Below are positions 12,501 to 21,329 of a stretch of DNA of 64,000 bases, in pieces. Position 1 is the first letter of the stretch, and every line of letters begins with the position of its first letter. The notes under the pieces were generated by a model. It made no database searches, was not told where the DNA came from, and was given only the letters and a program-made list of their open reading frames with translations. A program made the position numbers and the translations under genes. This DNA is from Symsagittifera roscoffensis (Eukaryota; Xenacoelomorpha; Acoela; Convolutidae), in contig NC_087064.1 of the NCBI RefSeq assembly GCF_963678635.1, positions 16,113,802-16,177,801 of the forward strand, given 5' to 3'.

Positions 12501-15201
12501 GTCGACCATTAAGGTAATTACTTAGCCAGCGGACTAGACTTCTTGGGAGGGGAGTGTCATGAACGAGTTCCACAAGTGAGCGATGACACACCATGTCGAA
12601 AGCCTTAGATAAGTCAAGTGTGGCCAGTACCGTACGTTTAGGGGGGCGATTTTGGTTAAAACCGTCTGAAATGTAAAATTCGAGAGTGGAGAGAGCTGTG
12701 GTGGTGGAGTGAAAAGGGCGGAAGCCGTGTTGGTGTTTGGCGTTGGGGAGATGTTTGGTAAAGATGGGGTGAACGAGCCTCTCCAGAATTTTAACTGCTG
12801 GGCAGAGTAAGGATATAGGTCTGTAAGATGTTGATTGTTTAAGATCCTTATTGGGCTTTGGAAGCGGTGCAATTTTTGAATTTTTCCAAATTTGGGGGAT
12901 AATGTTTTCGGACAAAGAGATATTAAAAAGGTATGTTAAGTATTGAGTAGCAAGTGGGCCGAGATGTTTAAGATGTATATTACAGAGGCCGTCGGGACCT
13001 AGCGCTCGCGATGGTTTGCTGTCTGCAATGGCTTGTTTAGTATTTTCAGGGGTAAAAATTGGGCTGTCTGACAGTGGTAGTTTGGCAATTTTTCTTCTCG
13101 TTATACAATTTCTTCTCGTTATACTTCTCGTTGGCAATTTTTCTTTCTGGCACCAGTGCGGTAGTCGCAAGTCCGGAGGAATTCTCGCCATTTATTTTCT
13201 TTGTCCTTTGCTGTCTGTTTCATGAGTCTACAGTTCAGTTGGGATATGACTTCTGGGGGGAGATTTTGTTTTCGGCTTAAATCTCTTTCGGCGGCTAGGG
13301 CAGTGGACTCGGGGGAAAGAGAGGGAGTGAAGTGGCGAATACGGCCAGCGGGGATGTGGTGGCGTGCTGCCCTGAGCACCAGGTCCCTCAAGAATTTCTC
13401 TCCAGCGGCAACTCCGGAAGGTGGAACCGCTGAAAAGAAACCCTCCTCAATTTCCTCTGTGAATTTGATCCAATCTGCTTTTAAAAAATTTACAAAAGTC
13501 CTTTTAGGCGAAAAATTTATAAAATCATCCAAGGGTAGTTCTAGAAGAATGGGTAGGTGATCTGATCCTAGAGATTTAATTGGGGTCCATGATGTGGAGA
13601 GTAAGAGCGATTGGGATGCGAGGGAAATATCTGGTGACGAGAGTTGGTTTTCTGAGTTAAAAGGGACTCTGGTTTGTGTGTCATCATTTAATGGAGCAAA
13701 GGTGGATTCGGTTATTTCATTGCTAAGTACAGAGCCGCGTTGATCTTCCTCGATGTTGGAGTTCCATAGTTGTGAATGTGCGTTGGCATCTCCGAGTACT
13801 AAGGCGTCCCCAGGTTCAAGTAGTTCGGCAAGGGACGCAGAGTAACCAGGGGGACAGCTCGAGCGAGGGGGGATGTAGAAATTATAAATACGAAGCTTGG
13901 ATGAACTGGCTACCACTGATATGCCCATAGCCTCTAGTGTTCCATCGTTGTTAATATTTATTTCTTCGTATTGTATCGACTCATGTATGGCTATGAGAAG
14001 ACCGCCCCCTTCTTTTTCTCGATCTTTTCTAATTAAAGTGTAGTGTGAGCCAAGTGAGGGGTTTCGAGATTTCTTTCTTAATTTAGTTTCTTGGAAGACA
14101 GCAATATGAATTTGATTTTGAGATAAGAAAGCAGCAATTTCGGGTGCTTTTCCGGAGATACCGTTGCAATTAAATTGAAGGATTTTTAAAAGGCCTTTGG
14201 CAGGGTGTGGTGAACTATTTACATTATTAACAGCAGTATGATTAAAATGGTTGTTTGAACTTGAGTTATTTACACTATTTACACGATTACGATTTGCGCG
14301 ATTTTGGGAGGAGGAATTATTATTCGAGGAGGTGGGAAGGGTGGGAGGGGGAGGGGGGTTAGGGAGGTGGGGTTGGGGGGCGGTTAGGGAAGTTGAACAA
14401 GTTTGGGAGTTGGGGGTGGTCAAGTTAGAGGACCTGGTGCCTGGGGGAGGTAAAATGTAGGTAGAGGTACAGGTAGGGCAATAGTAGTCAAGGTGGTGTT
14501 GGTTAAGGTGGGTAAGACCACTACATTTAAGGTGAATGCTAATGCGTCATAATTGGCTTGCGTCACTTAACAAATTTTGTAGGCTCCAAGTTTTACTCAT
14601 TCAGTTTTCCCAGTAGCGTTGTCGAACATTGCTACGGTTAAAGTTGTATTTTTGCTTGTGTATGCGAAGTGCAATTTCGCCTCTGTGTACAAGGAAGAAA
14701 AACTCCGCCATCGATGAACAAAAGTGTAAAGGTCAAGAAAAATATTAGCGACTTCCTGTTTCGAAAGTGGAATTTAATTTTCAGATTTCCCATCGAAATG
14801 AAAAGGTTACTTTTTGATCCAATTTTCTCAAATTGGGTTAATTTTATCAAAAAGTGTCTATCATAAGTTTTTCTAGAAGTTCACAGAGCTTAAGGTCATA
14901 ATTTTTTCTTTGAAATTGGAAAATTGAAGTTTCAATTTTTTTGTTTCCTTGCGTTCATTTTTCTATTCCATCTGTCAGGTGGCTATGTTTTGTTGTTAAG
15001 CTGACTGATGACCTTCTTCGAACGGAATCTGAACTAGAAACAGTAGGAGATCAATGCAAGGCAGAAATTGCGCACTACAAACAAGAGAGAGACAGGTCAC
15101 TCAGACAGAGCATATTCACATTCGCACATAAACAACTCCACATTGCACAGCAGCTGGAAAATAGTCTGAGAACAAGTCTACTCAAACTAAAGGAGTCATG
15201 A
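3538..15201 (+). CDS. PX-BAR sorting nexin, eight coding exons
   Basis: Membrane-binding, membrane-curving protein of the endosomal sorting system. Proposed exons: 3538-3768, 4027-4125, 6191-6300, 6518-6665, 8780-8857, 8993-9220, 9434-9529, 15001-15201. All joins use GT-AG and keep one frame; all are phase 0 except the join between exons 3 and 4. The sum is 396 residues plus stop. The PX domain is about residues 55-175: WRTFKEF resembles the Arg-Tyr/Phe phosphoinositide-binding motif, FPPLP is the PX proline loop (exon 3), and a HPxxxxSEFLKSFL helix closes it (exon 4). The remainder is helical and BAR-like, ending in a charged helix with YKQERDRSLRQS. The C-terminus looks most like SNX1/2 or SNX5/6 types, but the protein is shorter than SNX1/2 and the subfamily is uncertain. 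Introns reach 5.5 kb and hold repeats. An AATAAA lies at 15517. Exon 4's acceptor and the last exon's acceptor (TTGTTGTTAAG) are the least certain joins. Confidence 0.8.
4275..4560 (+). repeat. Two 5' ends of the hairpin-ended family
   Basis: The sequence TTTACACTTGCGAG (from 4275) and a second start, ATTACACTAGCAAGC (from 4502), each run into GTAGTGTAATAGTAC and a T-rich block. Both show the self-complementary 5' terminus (TTACACTA pairing with TAGTGTAA around a short loop). They look like truncated copies, the second interrupting the first. They lie within intron 2 of the sorting nexin. Confidence 0.55.
4736..5328 (+). repeat. Hairpin-ended element, second core type
   Basis: It starts AAGCGAAGCTTGTGTG, followed by the family block CTAACCCAAGTCGC, and ends GCGAAGCGCACTTTCGCCTC (5304-5323). 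The internal tRNA-like region differs from the 1479-2104 type: GTAGGGAAGGAGACC and GGGTTCAAACATAGG (about 4905-4970), with GGAGACCCGCAA duplicated. It is closely related to the copy at 10822-14691. Confidence 0.6.
5410..6130. repeat. Decayed repeat fragments, including a tRNA-like segment
   Basis: A piece of the CAAAGCCCTG family is at 5410-5520. A GAACTTCGCCTCTTTGTAAAA end at about 5829-5849 resembles the 3' terminus of the hairpin-ended family. At 5996-6064 a segment (GTTGGGTTAGTATAGCGGTG ... GCGGATTGATACCCGAGAC) looks like a degenerate tRNA-Asp-type sequence with A- and B-box-like motifs. None is intact. All lie in intron 2 of the sorting nexin. Confidence 0.4.
7002..7085 (+). repeat. Fragment of the CAGGGCAAAGCCCTG family
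   Basis: A perfect CAGGGC-AAA-GCCCTG palindrome lies at 7002-7016, followed by TTGTTCCGACTGCC and about 60 bp that match the head of 2312-2745. Confidence 0.55.
7365..7830 (+). repeat. Second long copy of the CAAAGCCCTG-family repeat
   Basis: It aligns by eye with 2312-2745 from TATGTTCCGACTGTACC to GGCTGAATAAAAAAACCG and the TTTCTTTGAAAGTCGG end. It has small insertions near 7540-7590 relative to the first copy. No ORF. Confidence 0.55.
7855..8768 (+). repeat. Hairpin-ended element interrupted by a younger copy of itself
   Basis: The outer copy begins GCTTTAGCGAGCGTAGTATAA and ends GCGAAGCCCAGCTTCGCCTC-TGTGTAAAAA (8739-8768). Its middle is split: flanking text on either side of 8231-8572 belongs to the same long-form element seen uninterrupted at 1479-2104. 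The right-hand part has a clean B-box-like GGTTCGAATCC (8633-8643). Confidence 0.65.
8231..8572 (+). repeat. Nested hairpin-ended element, short form
   Basis: It begins TTTACGCTAGCGAGCAGCTA and ends GCAGCTTCGCCTCTGTGT, about 342 bp. A tRNA-like core lies at about 8410-8475 (GGCTGCGTGGTTAGTG; GGTACGAGTCCGAGAC). It interrupts an older member of the same family, so it inserted more recently. No clear target duplication could be read. Confidence 0.6.
9530..10821. other. Last-intron DNA with repeat fragments
   Basis: This is part of the 5.5 kb intron of the sorting nexin. Segments at 10020-10130 and 10560-10680 share GATTTTTT...AAAGTCT...TTTTTTCGCGGTT with 21340-21440. A truncated hairpin-family 5' end (GTGAGCGTAGTGTTTCAG) lies at 10296-10400. 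No exon was recognised here. Confidence 0.45.
11191..13191 (-). pseudogene. LINE reverse transcriptase portion
   Basis: The open frame of 666 codons holds an RT domain. Motifs include LGPDGL (near motif 0/1), YRPISLL, HGFRPFHST, LDLSKAFDMV (motif A Asp), GVPQGSVLSP (motif B) and SYADDF (motif C catalytic Asp pair). The C-terminal region has a Cys-Cys-His-Cys-type knuckle (CPTC ... HTTCHLFNC) followed by ADLWLRPVEVAKFL, a tail also seen in the fragment at 24664-25395. The start is artificial: the frame joins the endonuclease only through a frameshift around 13086-13150. Confidence 0.88.
13119..14423 (-). pseudogene. LINE AP-endonuclease portion
   Basis: The open frame of 434 codons has a low-complexity Pro/Ser/Asn-rich N-terminus (about residues 1-75) and an exonuclease-endonuclease-phosphatase domain: LQFNCNGIS (start of the fold), FQETK (catalytic Glu), GGGLLIAI, LGDANAHSQLW (catalytic Asp/Asn), and GSDHLPILLEL (terminal Asp-His). 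This domain nicks target DNA to prime reverse transcription. The frame ends in a region disrupted by a small local duplication, and the RT continues in another frame (11191-13191). It extends upstream without an ATG into the truncated Cys-His motif. Confidence 0.85.
14695..15000 (+). repeat. Dispersed repeat ending at the last sorting nexin exon
   Basis: It matches 21470-21760 by eye: AAACTCC, AAAGTGTAA, GTTTCGAAAGTGGA, CTCAAATTGGGT, TTTCCTTGCGTTCAT. The repeat runs up to the TTGTTGTTAAG acceptor used by the terminal exon (15001), so that splice site may derive from the repeat. Confidence 0.5.
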
Positions 15202-15794
15202 TTATGAGTCGGAAAATGGACTAAATTCAATTAGTTTTGCTTCAATTTTTAAATGTGGTGCTTTTCATCATATGATGCAGTGATGGAATCAGTGAAAGAA
15301 AAAGTATTTTTGCTTATAATGTTCACTGCTTAGCTTATAATGTTCAATAGAAAGATTCTATTCCAATTGCATTGTATTCAATTTGAACATTTGGTATGAA
15401 TTTCGAATAGGCGGAAAATTCTCACTTTCTTTTTCGAACCCGTCTTTTTCTAAAATTTGCAGTTTCTGATTTTCAACTTGAAATTTTCCCACTGTGCCAT
15501 TAAATGTTGTCATTTTAATAAAACCTGGTCTAATTTGACTGAAATCCAGTTACTATTTAATTCTGAGTTTTATGTTTTCAATTGAATCATTCTGATTCTC
15601 TTTTTAAGATTGACCGCTTTAATGAATTAATTGAGAAATGCTTTTTTTGTATAATTGGTCTAATAAATTAAATATTTTTAAACACGTGGATGTTCTCTTA
15701 TAATGTTTGAAATCGCGATCTGATTAATATTATTGTTACTTTTAACTGATCTCATTAGAAGTTGGAGTTTTCATTTCAGGTTGATTGTTTTTCA
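15202..15794. other. Sorting nexin 3' region and TERT 5' region
   Basis: It contains AATAAA motifs at 15517 and 15662, which may serve the sorting nexin transcript. A TTTTCATTTCAG acceptor ends at 15779, 15 bases before the likely TERT ATG at 15795. No TATA box or separate gene was recognised. Confidence 0.45.
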
Positions 15795-18569
15795 ATGGCT
15801 AATGATGCCAATTTTTTGCCTGAGGTTGTTTCTAAAAAGGAGACTGGGCATCTAAATGATTTTAAATTGATACTTTGCAATACCTTGCAAGCACCGCTGG
15901 TAATTTCGGCTCAAGATATGCTCAAACGCTTCATTGATGCTTCTTCAACGAGTAATTTGAAATCCTTACATGGTATTATATTTGCGTGTAAATACGTAAA
16001 ATGCATATTTTCGGAGCCCCAGTGTTTTGAATGCAGTTCAGATTTTTGGAAAGTTTTGACTGAAACTATTGAGTTTTTACATCATAGGAACTCTTGTGAT
16101 GTTTTGTTCAATCAAGTTCCGGCGGCGACAAATTTGGATTTGGTGAATCCGAGGATACATTCGAATTTGTTCTACTTTTTACGACTTCCTCTTGAGCTTA
16201 TTTGGCGAGCAATCGGAGATTATAACTTTCGTTACTTATTCTCAAACTCAAGCGTTTTCTATCAAAGCAAGAAAAGTAAAGTTCTGATTCAATTGAGTGG
16301 AACATCGGTTTGCGAAAAAGTGTTTGCTAGTTCCAGAACAAGGCAGGGAAATGCTAAATCAACCGAATCTAACGAATTGAAGTATTCAAACGCCAGTATT
16401 TGCCCACATCCGTTATTGTTATGTAAGGATTCCAAACTTCAAAATCGACTTGCTGCTCTACCGAATATTTGGAAACCCGAGTTTGTGATTAGCAATAAAA
16501 CTGTGGAAAATCTTGCTGCGAGCATATTTGAGATTAAGCCTGCGAAAAGTGGAAGCGTATTTCTAGGAAAACATTTGCGAAAATTTCCACCTGTGCTAAA
16601 GAAATTATTGATATCTCTCAAGTCAAAAAAGTTAACCAAAAATTCTCAATTTCAAGTGGTTACCTTTCTAAATGAGTTCATAAATTATGTTCCATTGGAA
16701 GTATTTGGTTCTCAAACGAATAAAGCTGCCACAAAAACATGGCTCTCAAATTATCTTAAAATGGGAAGATTTGACAAAATTGACTTGAGACAATTAATGC
16801 GACAATTGAGTACAGGCAGTATGAAATGGTTGACAAACTTTGACCTTAGACAAAAAGGAAACGCTTGTAAAGCGGCTGCTTTTGCGGAGCAATTCTTCAC
16901 ATGGTTACTTTTTGGTGTGTTTATTTCGAAAATGAACTCAACTTATAGAATCGAAGCTGATGGTTCAAACCCAGGCGAGCTTAACTTTGTGAACAAAACT
17001 GAAGTCATGCAGAATCAGTACAAGGCTCTGGAAGTTTTCACGAATGAACCACTGGAACTTTACCAAAAAGTCAAATGCAGCGATGTTGAAAAACTGGTCA
17101 AAAATGACAAAATCTTGGGAGTTTCGAAACTTAAGTTCCAAAAGAAACCGAATGGTGCTTTTCGTCCCATTGTTAAACATGGTGAGGTTAATAATATCCA
17201 ATTAAGTGAAAGCAGTGTGAACAGAAAACTAGAATCGGCGCGTGATTTTCTTTCGTTTTTGTTTCAAAGTAGCGACTCGGTTTTAAGCGGCGGATGTAGC
17301 GTGGGTTCTGGAGCTATCGATAAGACCTTAGCTAGGATGTTGCGAGAATTTTTCGAGAACATCTCGGGCCCGAAAATTTACTTCGCGAAAGCTGATATCG
17401 AAAAGTGCTACGATAATATAGATCAAGACAAAATGTGCGAAATTGTCAAAGACCTTTTTAACCGTCTCAAAAGCCAACATTTTGTGTACCAGAAAGTATC
17501 AGCGGTATGCGAGAAAAATAAACCTGAAAATGAATTGCTATTTTCTGTTAGAAAACTAAAACATTCTAAAGAGGGATCGAAGTATGTTCGGTTTTCCAAA
17601 ATAGTGCGCAAATTAAGTCACGGGTTCGTCAGTCTAGAAGACTCTTTGGAATCGTTAGCTCAACAATTCAAGAAAATCAGCAACTCTGTGAAAATATGCG
17701 AGTTGAAACGCTTCGAAACAGCAGGAGTTAATATTGACTCCCTTATGAAATCTATTTTGATGCTTGTAAAACGAAATATATTGAAAGCTACCTGTGGAAA
17801 AGATAATTTTTTGTGGCAAAGAAAAGGTCTGTCGCAAGGAGCAAATATTTCATCTTTTCTGAATTTTCTGTACTTAAATGAAGTAGATAAACGGTATTTG
17901 ATCCCAGTGTTAAAAAATCACGGGCTTCTCTTGCGAAATGTTGACGATTACCTTTTGATCACAGAGAAACAGGAAATGGTACAAAAGTTCAAGAATTTAT
18001 TCTTGGAAGGATTCTCCGAGCTGAATTTGAAAGCGAATCCGAATAAGTTGCAAGTCTACGAATCGGGAGGAGAAACTCAAAGTTTTATTTGGTCCGGAGT
18101 TTCTATAAATGTCAATTTGGGTGACATAAGTCCTAATTACAAGCCACTACTGGATAGAAAACCATCGCTGATAATAGGACAAGTAACGAGCAAAATGATA
18201 CTGATGCGTTTGACTGCAGTCTTGAAGACTAATTTTCGCTGGAGTTTTTATGCAGACGGTTTTACCAGTGAAAAAACTTGGTCTAAGAATCTTCGAGGCG
18301 TCGTTCATTGTTTGATTGTAAGGCTGAAATACATGTTGCATTTTGTTCCACTGAAGAGAAGAAAATTGACATTTCGGCCTTTGAAGTTATTTTTCCTGCA
18401 ATTGCCGCAGTATTTGTTCCGTAGATGTCGAATAAGAAAAGACCAATCGCTCGCTTTGTTCACAAAAAGAACAATTTATTCCTCTGTTTTGGATAATATT
18501 GGGTCGCTTGATGATCTTGTTGATACGAATGATTTAATAGCCAAAATCTTCTCTCGACTTGAAGTTTGA
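15795..18569 (+). CDS. TERT: Telomerase reverse transcriptase (TERT), intronless coding region
   Basis: Catalytic subunit that copies telomere repeats from the telomerase RNA at chromosome ends. The 924-residue frame (an upstream in-frame ATG at 15762 precedes a splice acceptor, so 15795 is preferred) shows the TERT order. A divergent N-terminus is followed by an RNA-binding region with QFP/CP-like segments and a T-motif-like FFTWLLFGVFIS (16888-16923). Motif 1/2 is KLKFQKKPNGAFRPIV (about 17130-17177). Motif A is KADIEKCYD (catalytic Asp at 17394). A long insertion of about 140 residues precedes motif B' (KGLSQGANISSFLNFLYL, from 17823). Motif C is LLRNVDDYLL (catalytic Asp pair 17943-17948), followed by motif D and the motif E primer grip (FIWSGVSI). 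A thumb of about 185 residues ends the protein. It is shorter than vertebrate TERT, mainly at the N-terminus. No introns or stops are seen, so it is probably functional. It is not a Penelope or group II RT, because the T motif and insertion in fingers are TERT traits. Confidence 0.95.
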   Translation: MANDANFLPEVVSKKETGHLNDFKLILCNTLQAPLVISAQDMLKRFIDASSTSNLKSLHGIIFACKYVKCIFSEPQCFECSSDFWKVLTETIEFLHHRNSCDVLFNQVPAATNLDLVNPRIHSNLFYFLRLPLELIWRAIGDYNFRYLFSNSSVFYQSKKSKVLIQLSGTSVCEKVFASSRTRQGNAKSTESNELKYSNASICPHPLLLCKDSKLQNRLAALPNIWKPEFVISNKTVENLAASIFEIKPAKSGSVFLGKHLRKFPPVLKKLLISLKSKKLTKNSQFQVVTFLNEFINYVPLEVFGSQTNKAATKTWLSNYLKMGRFDKIDLRQLMRQLSTGSMKWLTNFDLRQKGNACKAAAFAEQFFTWLLFGVFISKMNSTYRIEADGSNPGELNFVNKTEVMQNQYKALEVFTNEPLELYQKVKCSDVEKLVKNDKILGVSKLKFQKKPNGAFRPIVKHGEVNNIQLSESSVNRKLESARDFLSFLFQSSDSVLSGGCSVGSGAIDKTLARMLREFFENISGPKIYFAKADIEKCYDNIDQDKMCEIVKDLFNRLKSQHFVYQKVSAVCEKNKPENELLFSVRKLKHSKEGSKYVRFSKIVRKLSHGFVSLEDSLESLAQQFKKISNSVKICELKRFETAGVNIDSLMKSILMLVKRNILKATCGKDNFLWQRKGLSQGANISSFLNFLYLNEVDKRYLIPVLKNHGLLLRNVDDYLLITEKQEMVQKFKNLFLEGFSELNLKANPNKLQVYESGGETQSFIWSGVSINVNLGDISPNYKPLLDRKPSLIIGQVTSKMILMRLTAVLKTNFRWSFYADGFTSEKTWSKNLRGVVHCLIVRLKYMLHFVPLKRRKLTFRPLKLFFLQLPQYLFRRCRIRKDQSLALFTKRTIYSSVLDNIGSLDDLVDTNDLIAKIFSRLEV

Positions 18570-18816
18570 AATTATAACTTTGTTGCTGCGATCTTGGACT
18601 TGATAATATTGGAAAAATATGTTTGAAAGAATTTTATTTTATATTGCCTTACTTCTAATCTAATGTAAATACATTTTGAAATTAAAAAGCAGTTGCAAAA
18701 AATATCAATGGATCAAAAATATCAATGCTGTTATTTACGCCTGCGATTATACAATTTTTTCCGTTTTTTTCGCTTAAAAGGTTTTTAAAATTTCAGATCA
18801 AGGCACGTGATTCAAA
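18570..18816. other. TERT-RPL21 intergenic region with splice acceptor
   Basis: Only about 227 bases separate the TERT stop from a TTTAAAATTTCAG acceptor (ending 18796). The leader after it is 20 bases before the RPL21 ATG. No clear promoter motif was seen. Confidence 0.5.
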
Positions 18817-19767
18817 ATGACCAACGCACACGGAAAGAGACGAGGTACTCGATACATGTTCTCGAGAGAGTACAAGAAAAATGGAGTTATACCTATGAAG
18901 ACGTACATGCTGTGTTACAAGAAGGGAGATTTAGTGGACATTAAGGGCTGTGGCGCACAACAGAAGGGCATGCCATACAAGGCCTACCATGGAAGAACTG
19001 GTATGTTCATAGTCAGTAATCGGCTCTTTGAAACAGTTATGATAGCCGCTTGGAATGATAGCCGTTTGTAATATGTATGATTTTAGATTGGCTTCAAAAC
19101 AATAAACGGTTGCAAATTTATAGTTGTCCCAAAATTTATTTTGCGGCTGGGATCACTTGCGTTTATTCATTGTTTCAATTTAATGAAGGGTACTTAAGCA
19201 CTGGACTCACATTCTGAACCTCTTTTCAACTGATTGCAAGGGAATTTTCAATTGAATTTGAAAGTCACAAAATATCATATATCGCCTTCTTCCTCAGAAT
19301 GGCGAAGTAATCTTCATTTATTTTGCCCTGTAATGTCTCTGTTATTATCAGTAGTATCATCTCAACCTCTGTTTTAAATTACATTGATATTGCTTTAATG
19401 TGTACTCACATCTTATTAATGCAGTCGTAAATTCTTCCGTTCATTTTGTATGAGTTTTTACTGTTTAGGCCGAGTGTACAACGTCACAAGAGCCGGTTTG
19501 GGAGTAATCGTAAACAAACGAGTCAAGGGTCGAATCATCGCCAAGAGGATCAACGTACGAGTGGAACACGTGAAACCATCCAAGTCCAGATTGGATTTCT
19601 TGAACAGAGTGAAGCAAAATGAAATCAAGAGGAAGGAAGCGAAGGCAGCTGGCAAGCGGGTGTCACTTAAGAGACAGCCCAAGCCCCCCAAGGGTGCTTT
19701 TGAAGTACCCTACAAAAAGGAAGAACTCATCACTCTTGAGCCTATTCCTTACGAGTTTGTTTTCTAA
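18817..19767 (+). CDS. RPL21: 60S ribosomal protein L21 (eL21), two exons
   Basis: Structural protein of the large ribosomal subunit. Exon 1 is 18817-19000, ending with one base of a Gly codon before GTATGT. Exon 2 is 19469-19767, after TGTTTAG. The joined frame gives 160 residues, exactly the usual length. Hallmarks are [12 protein letters not shown] near the N-terminus, [30 protein letters not shown] spanning the splice, [17 protein letters not shown], and the end LEPIPYEF. A splice acceptor at 18796 places a short 5' leader before the ATG. The 468 bp intron may host other RNAs, but none was identified. It lies directly downstream of TERT on the same strand. Confidence 0.98.
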
Positions 19768-21329
19768 ACTCAATTTCTGAATAGTCATTTATTTCGTTTG
19801 AAAAAAGTGAATTCAGTGTTTAGAGAAGCCTTGTTTGTGTTCTGAAGTAAACCAGATTTTTAAATAGCGATTGAGATAGATTTTTCAGCAGATGTGGTGA
19901 CTTAGTAACTAAATTATGTCAGGACAAAACGTTTGAAGTGCAGAAAAAATTTTTCATTAATTCTGATTGCTTTCTCCATTTTTTTTGAGAGAAAAGTTAG
20001 ACTCATTAGATTAAGGGTATTCTTAGACGAACGGAGCGCTTAAGTATCTTTGAGGTATACAAAGACGCACCGTTTTCTGAAAGTAGAAACTTTTGATAAG
20101 CAGATCGTGATATAAGCGCGATTTGTCTGTTGGCTTGTATATAATTTTTTTCAGTAGGATTTTAGTTTATAGCAAATAACGGAAAGGGACTTTTCTTGTC
20201 CTCGATTTTTCCTGTAGGATATGGAGGTTGGTTGGTTGCAAAATTTTAAGCAATATTTTTGAGCGCATTTAGGATTTTTTGGATCTCGATTTTTTTTACC
20301 AAAACTTTTTTTCTTATCGTTTCTACTACTGGTTATGAGAAAGAAAGGAATTGAGTTGGTGTAGCCCGAATCCCTTATGAATTCGGTAGTTGATTTTAAT
20401 AACATTGCAATATGATTTTAATTGACAACAATTCATTCAACACTTTTCGTTTGAGACACATTATCTTTCGATTTTTGGCATTTTGTTTTGTATCGCAAGT
20501 GGCGCGAAGCTGTGTGAAAAATTTAGGAAAAAAAGTATTTCAGAGTTGGTTGTTGTCTAATGAGGTCCTAATTCTTCAAAATTGGGAAGATCAAATATTT
20601 TTTTAACTATCTATACATCATTTAGTTGGTGTCTCTCGGAACACATTCCTAAGTCCTTGCCACGGGATTCGGATTAAATTTGGACGCTCATGACACATCT
20701 AAGTCAGCGCACAAATTATATGAAATATGATTTTAATCTTTTTGTTAATATTTCGAACTGTTGAATTACAACTTTCCAAGGTCATCTGCTGTTTTACACC
20801 ATACATCTGTTGAAGCGTGATTTCTTTAACTCTAAAGGTTTCGTGTTTTTTTTACGAGGAATTTATGCTGTTTTAATGTTTCTTTTTCGCGCGAAAATGA
20901 CTTATTTTACTATCATTTTTAGATGTTCATTTTGTTTTTCGTAGTCAAATTCTAGCAAGAGCAGTTGCTTGATACTAGGGTCTTTTGTAGGGTTGTATTT
21001 CTGGCGCCAAATTACGAAGATCTGAAATCCAGAATTTTAGGAGGTTTGGCACAATCTTGAAAGTTTTAGAAAAAGTTCACTTTAAGTTTTTCCTAGTTGA
21101 TTTTCTGATATAGTTCAAAATTTGGAAATGATCTAGTTGGCGTTTCACTTGACCGATGTTTAAGAAGTTCTATGTTGGAAAGTTATGGTACCGATATTTT
21201 TCATGGTTAACTTGGGATTGGCAAGTGTAATCAAATCGGTATGAAAAAAGGTTTTAGTTGCGACATCACGGATTTTTCTTGTACTGATTGCAGTTTTTAC
21301 TGTAAATAAAAGTCCTTAACGTTGTGAAT
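19768..21329. other. Intergenic AT-rich DNA
   Basis: Open frames here (for example 20412-20606) lack coding character. No repeat structure was recognised apart from T-rich runs. Confidence 0.4.

Larger units (their letters stand above)
11177..14536 (-). mobile_element. Non-LTR retrotransposon (LINE, Jockey/CR1-like), 5'-truncated
   Basis: The element is about 3.36 kb, on the minus strand, bounded by an 11 bp target-site duplication TGCTAATGCGT (11166-11176 and 14537-14547). Its 3' end is a (CAA)n run (TTG repeats on the + strand from 11177) rather than poly(A). Its 5' end begins inside a Cys-His motif (His-Leu-Lys-Cys-Ser-Gly-Leu ... Cys-Pro-Thr-Cys), so it is 5'-truncated. It encodes an endonuclease and a reverse transcriptase. 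It is G-rich on the + strand and GC-richer than its surroundings. The clade is inferred from overall layout only. Confidence 0.9.
10822..14691 (+). repeat. Hairpin-ended element (second core type) split by a LINE
   Basis: Left part 10822-11176: TTTACGCAAGTAAAGC start, CCAACCTAAGTCGCAAATA block, and a tRNA-like core at about 10997-11067 (GTAGCGTAGAGGTAGG; GGGTTCGAACCTC). Right part 14537-14691 resumes with CATAATTGGCTTGCGTCACT and ends ATGCGAAGTGCAATTTCGCC-TCTGTG. Comparison with 4736-5328 shows the two parts are continuous apart from the LINE insertion. Confidence 0.7.

Noticed and set aside
19001-19468. Possible snoRNA in the RPL21 intron
   Set aside because: Ribosomal protein introns often host snoRNAs, but no paired box C/D or H/ACA arrangement could be read.
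20412-20606. 64-codon plus-strand ORF
   Set aside because: AT-rich, no splice context or recognisable feature; consistent with chance.
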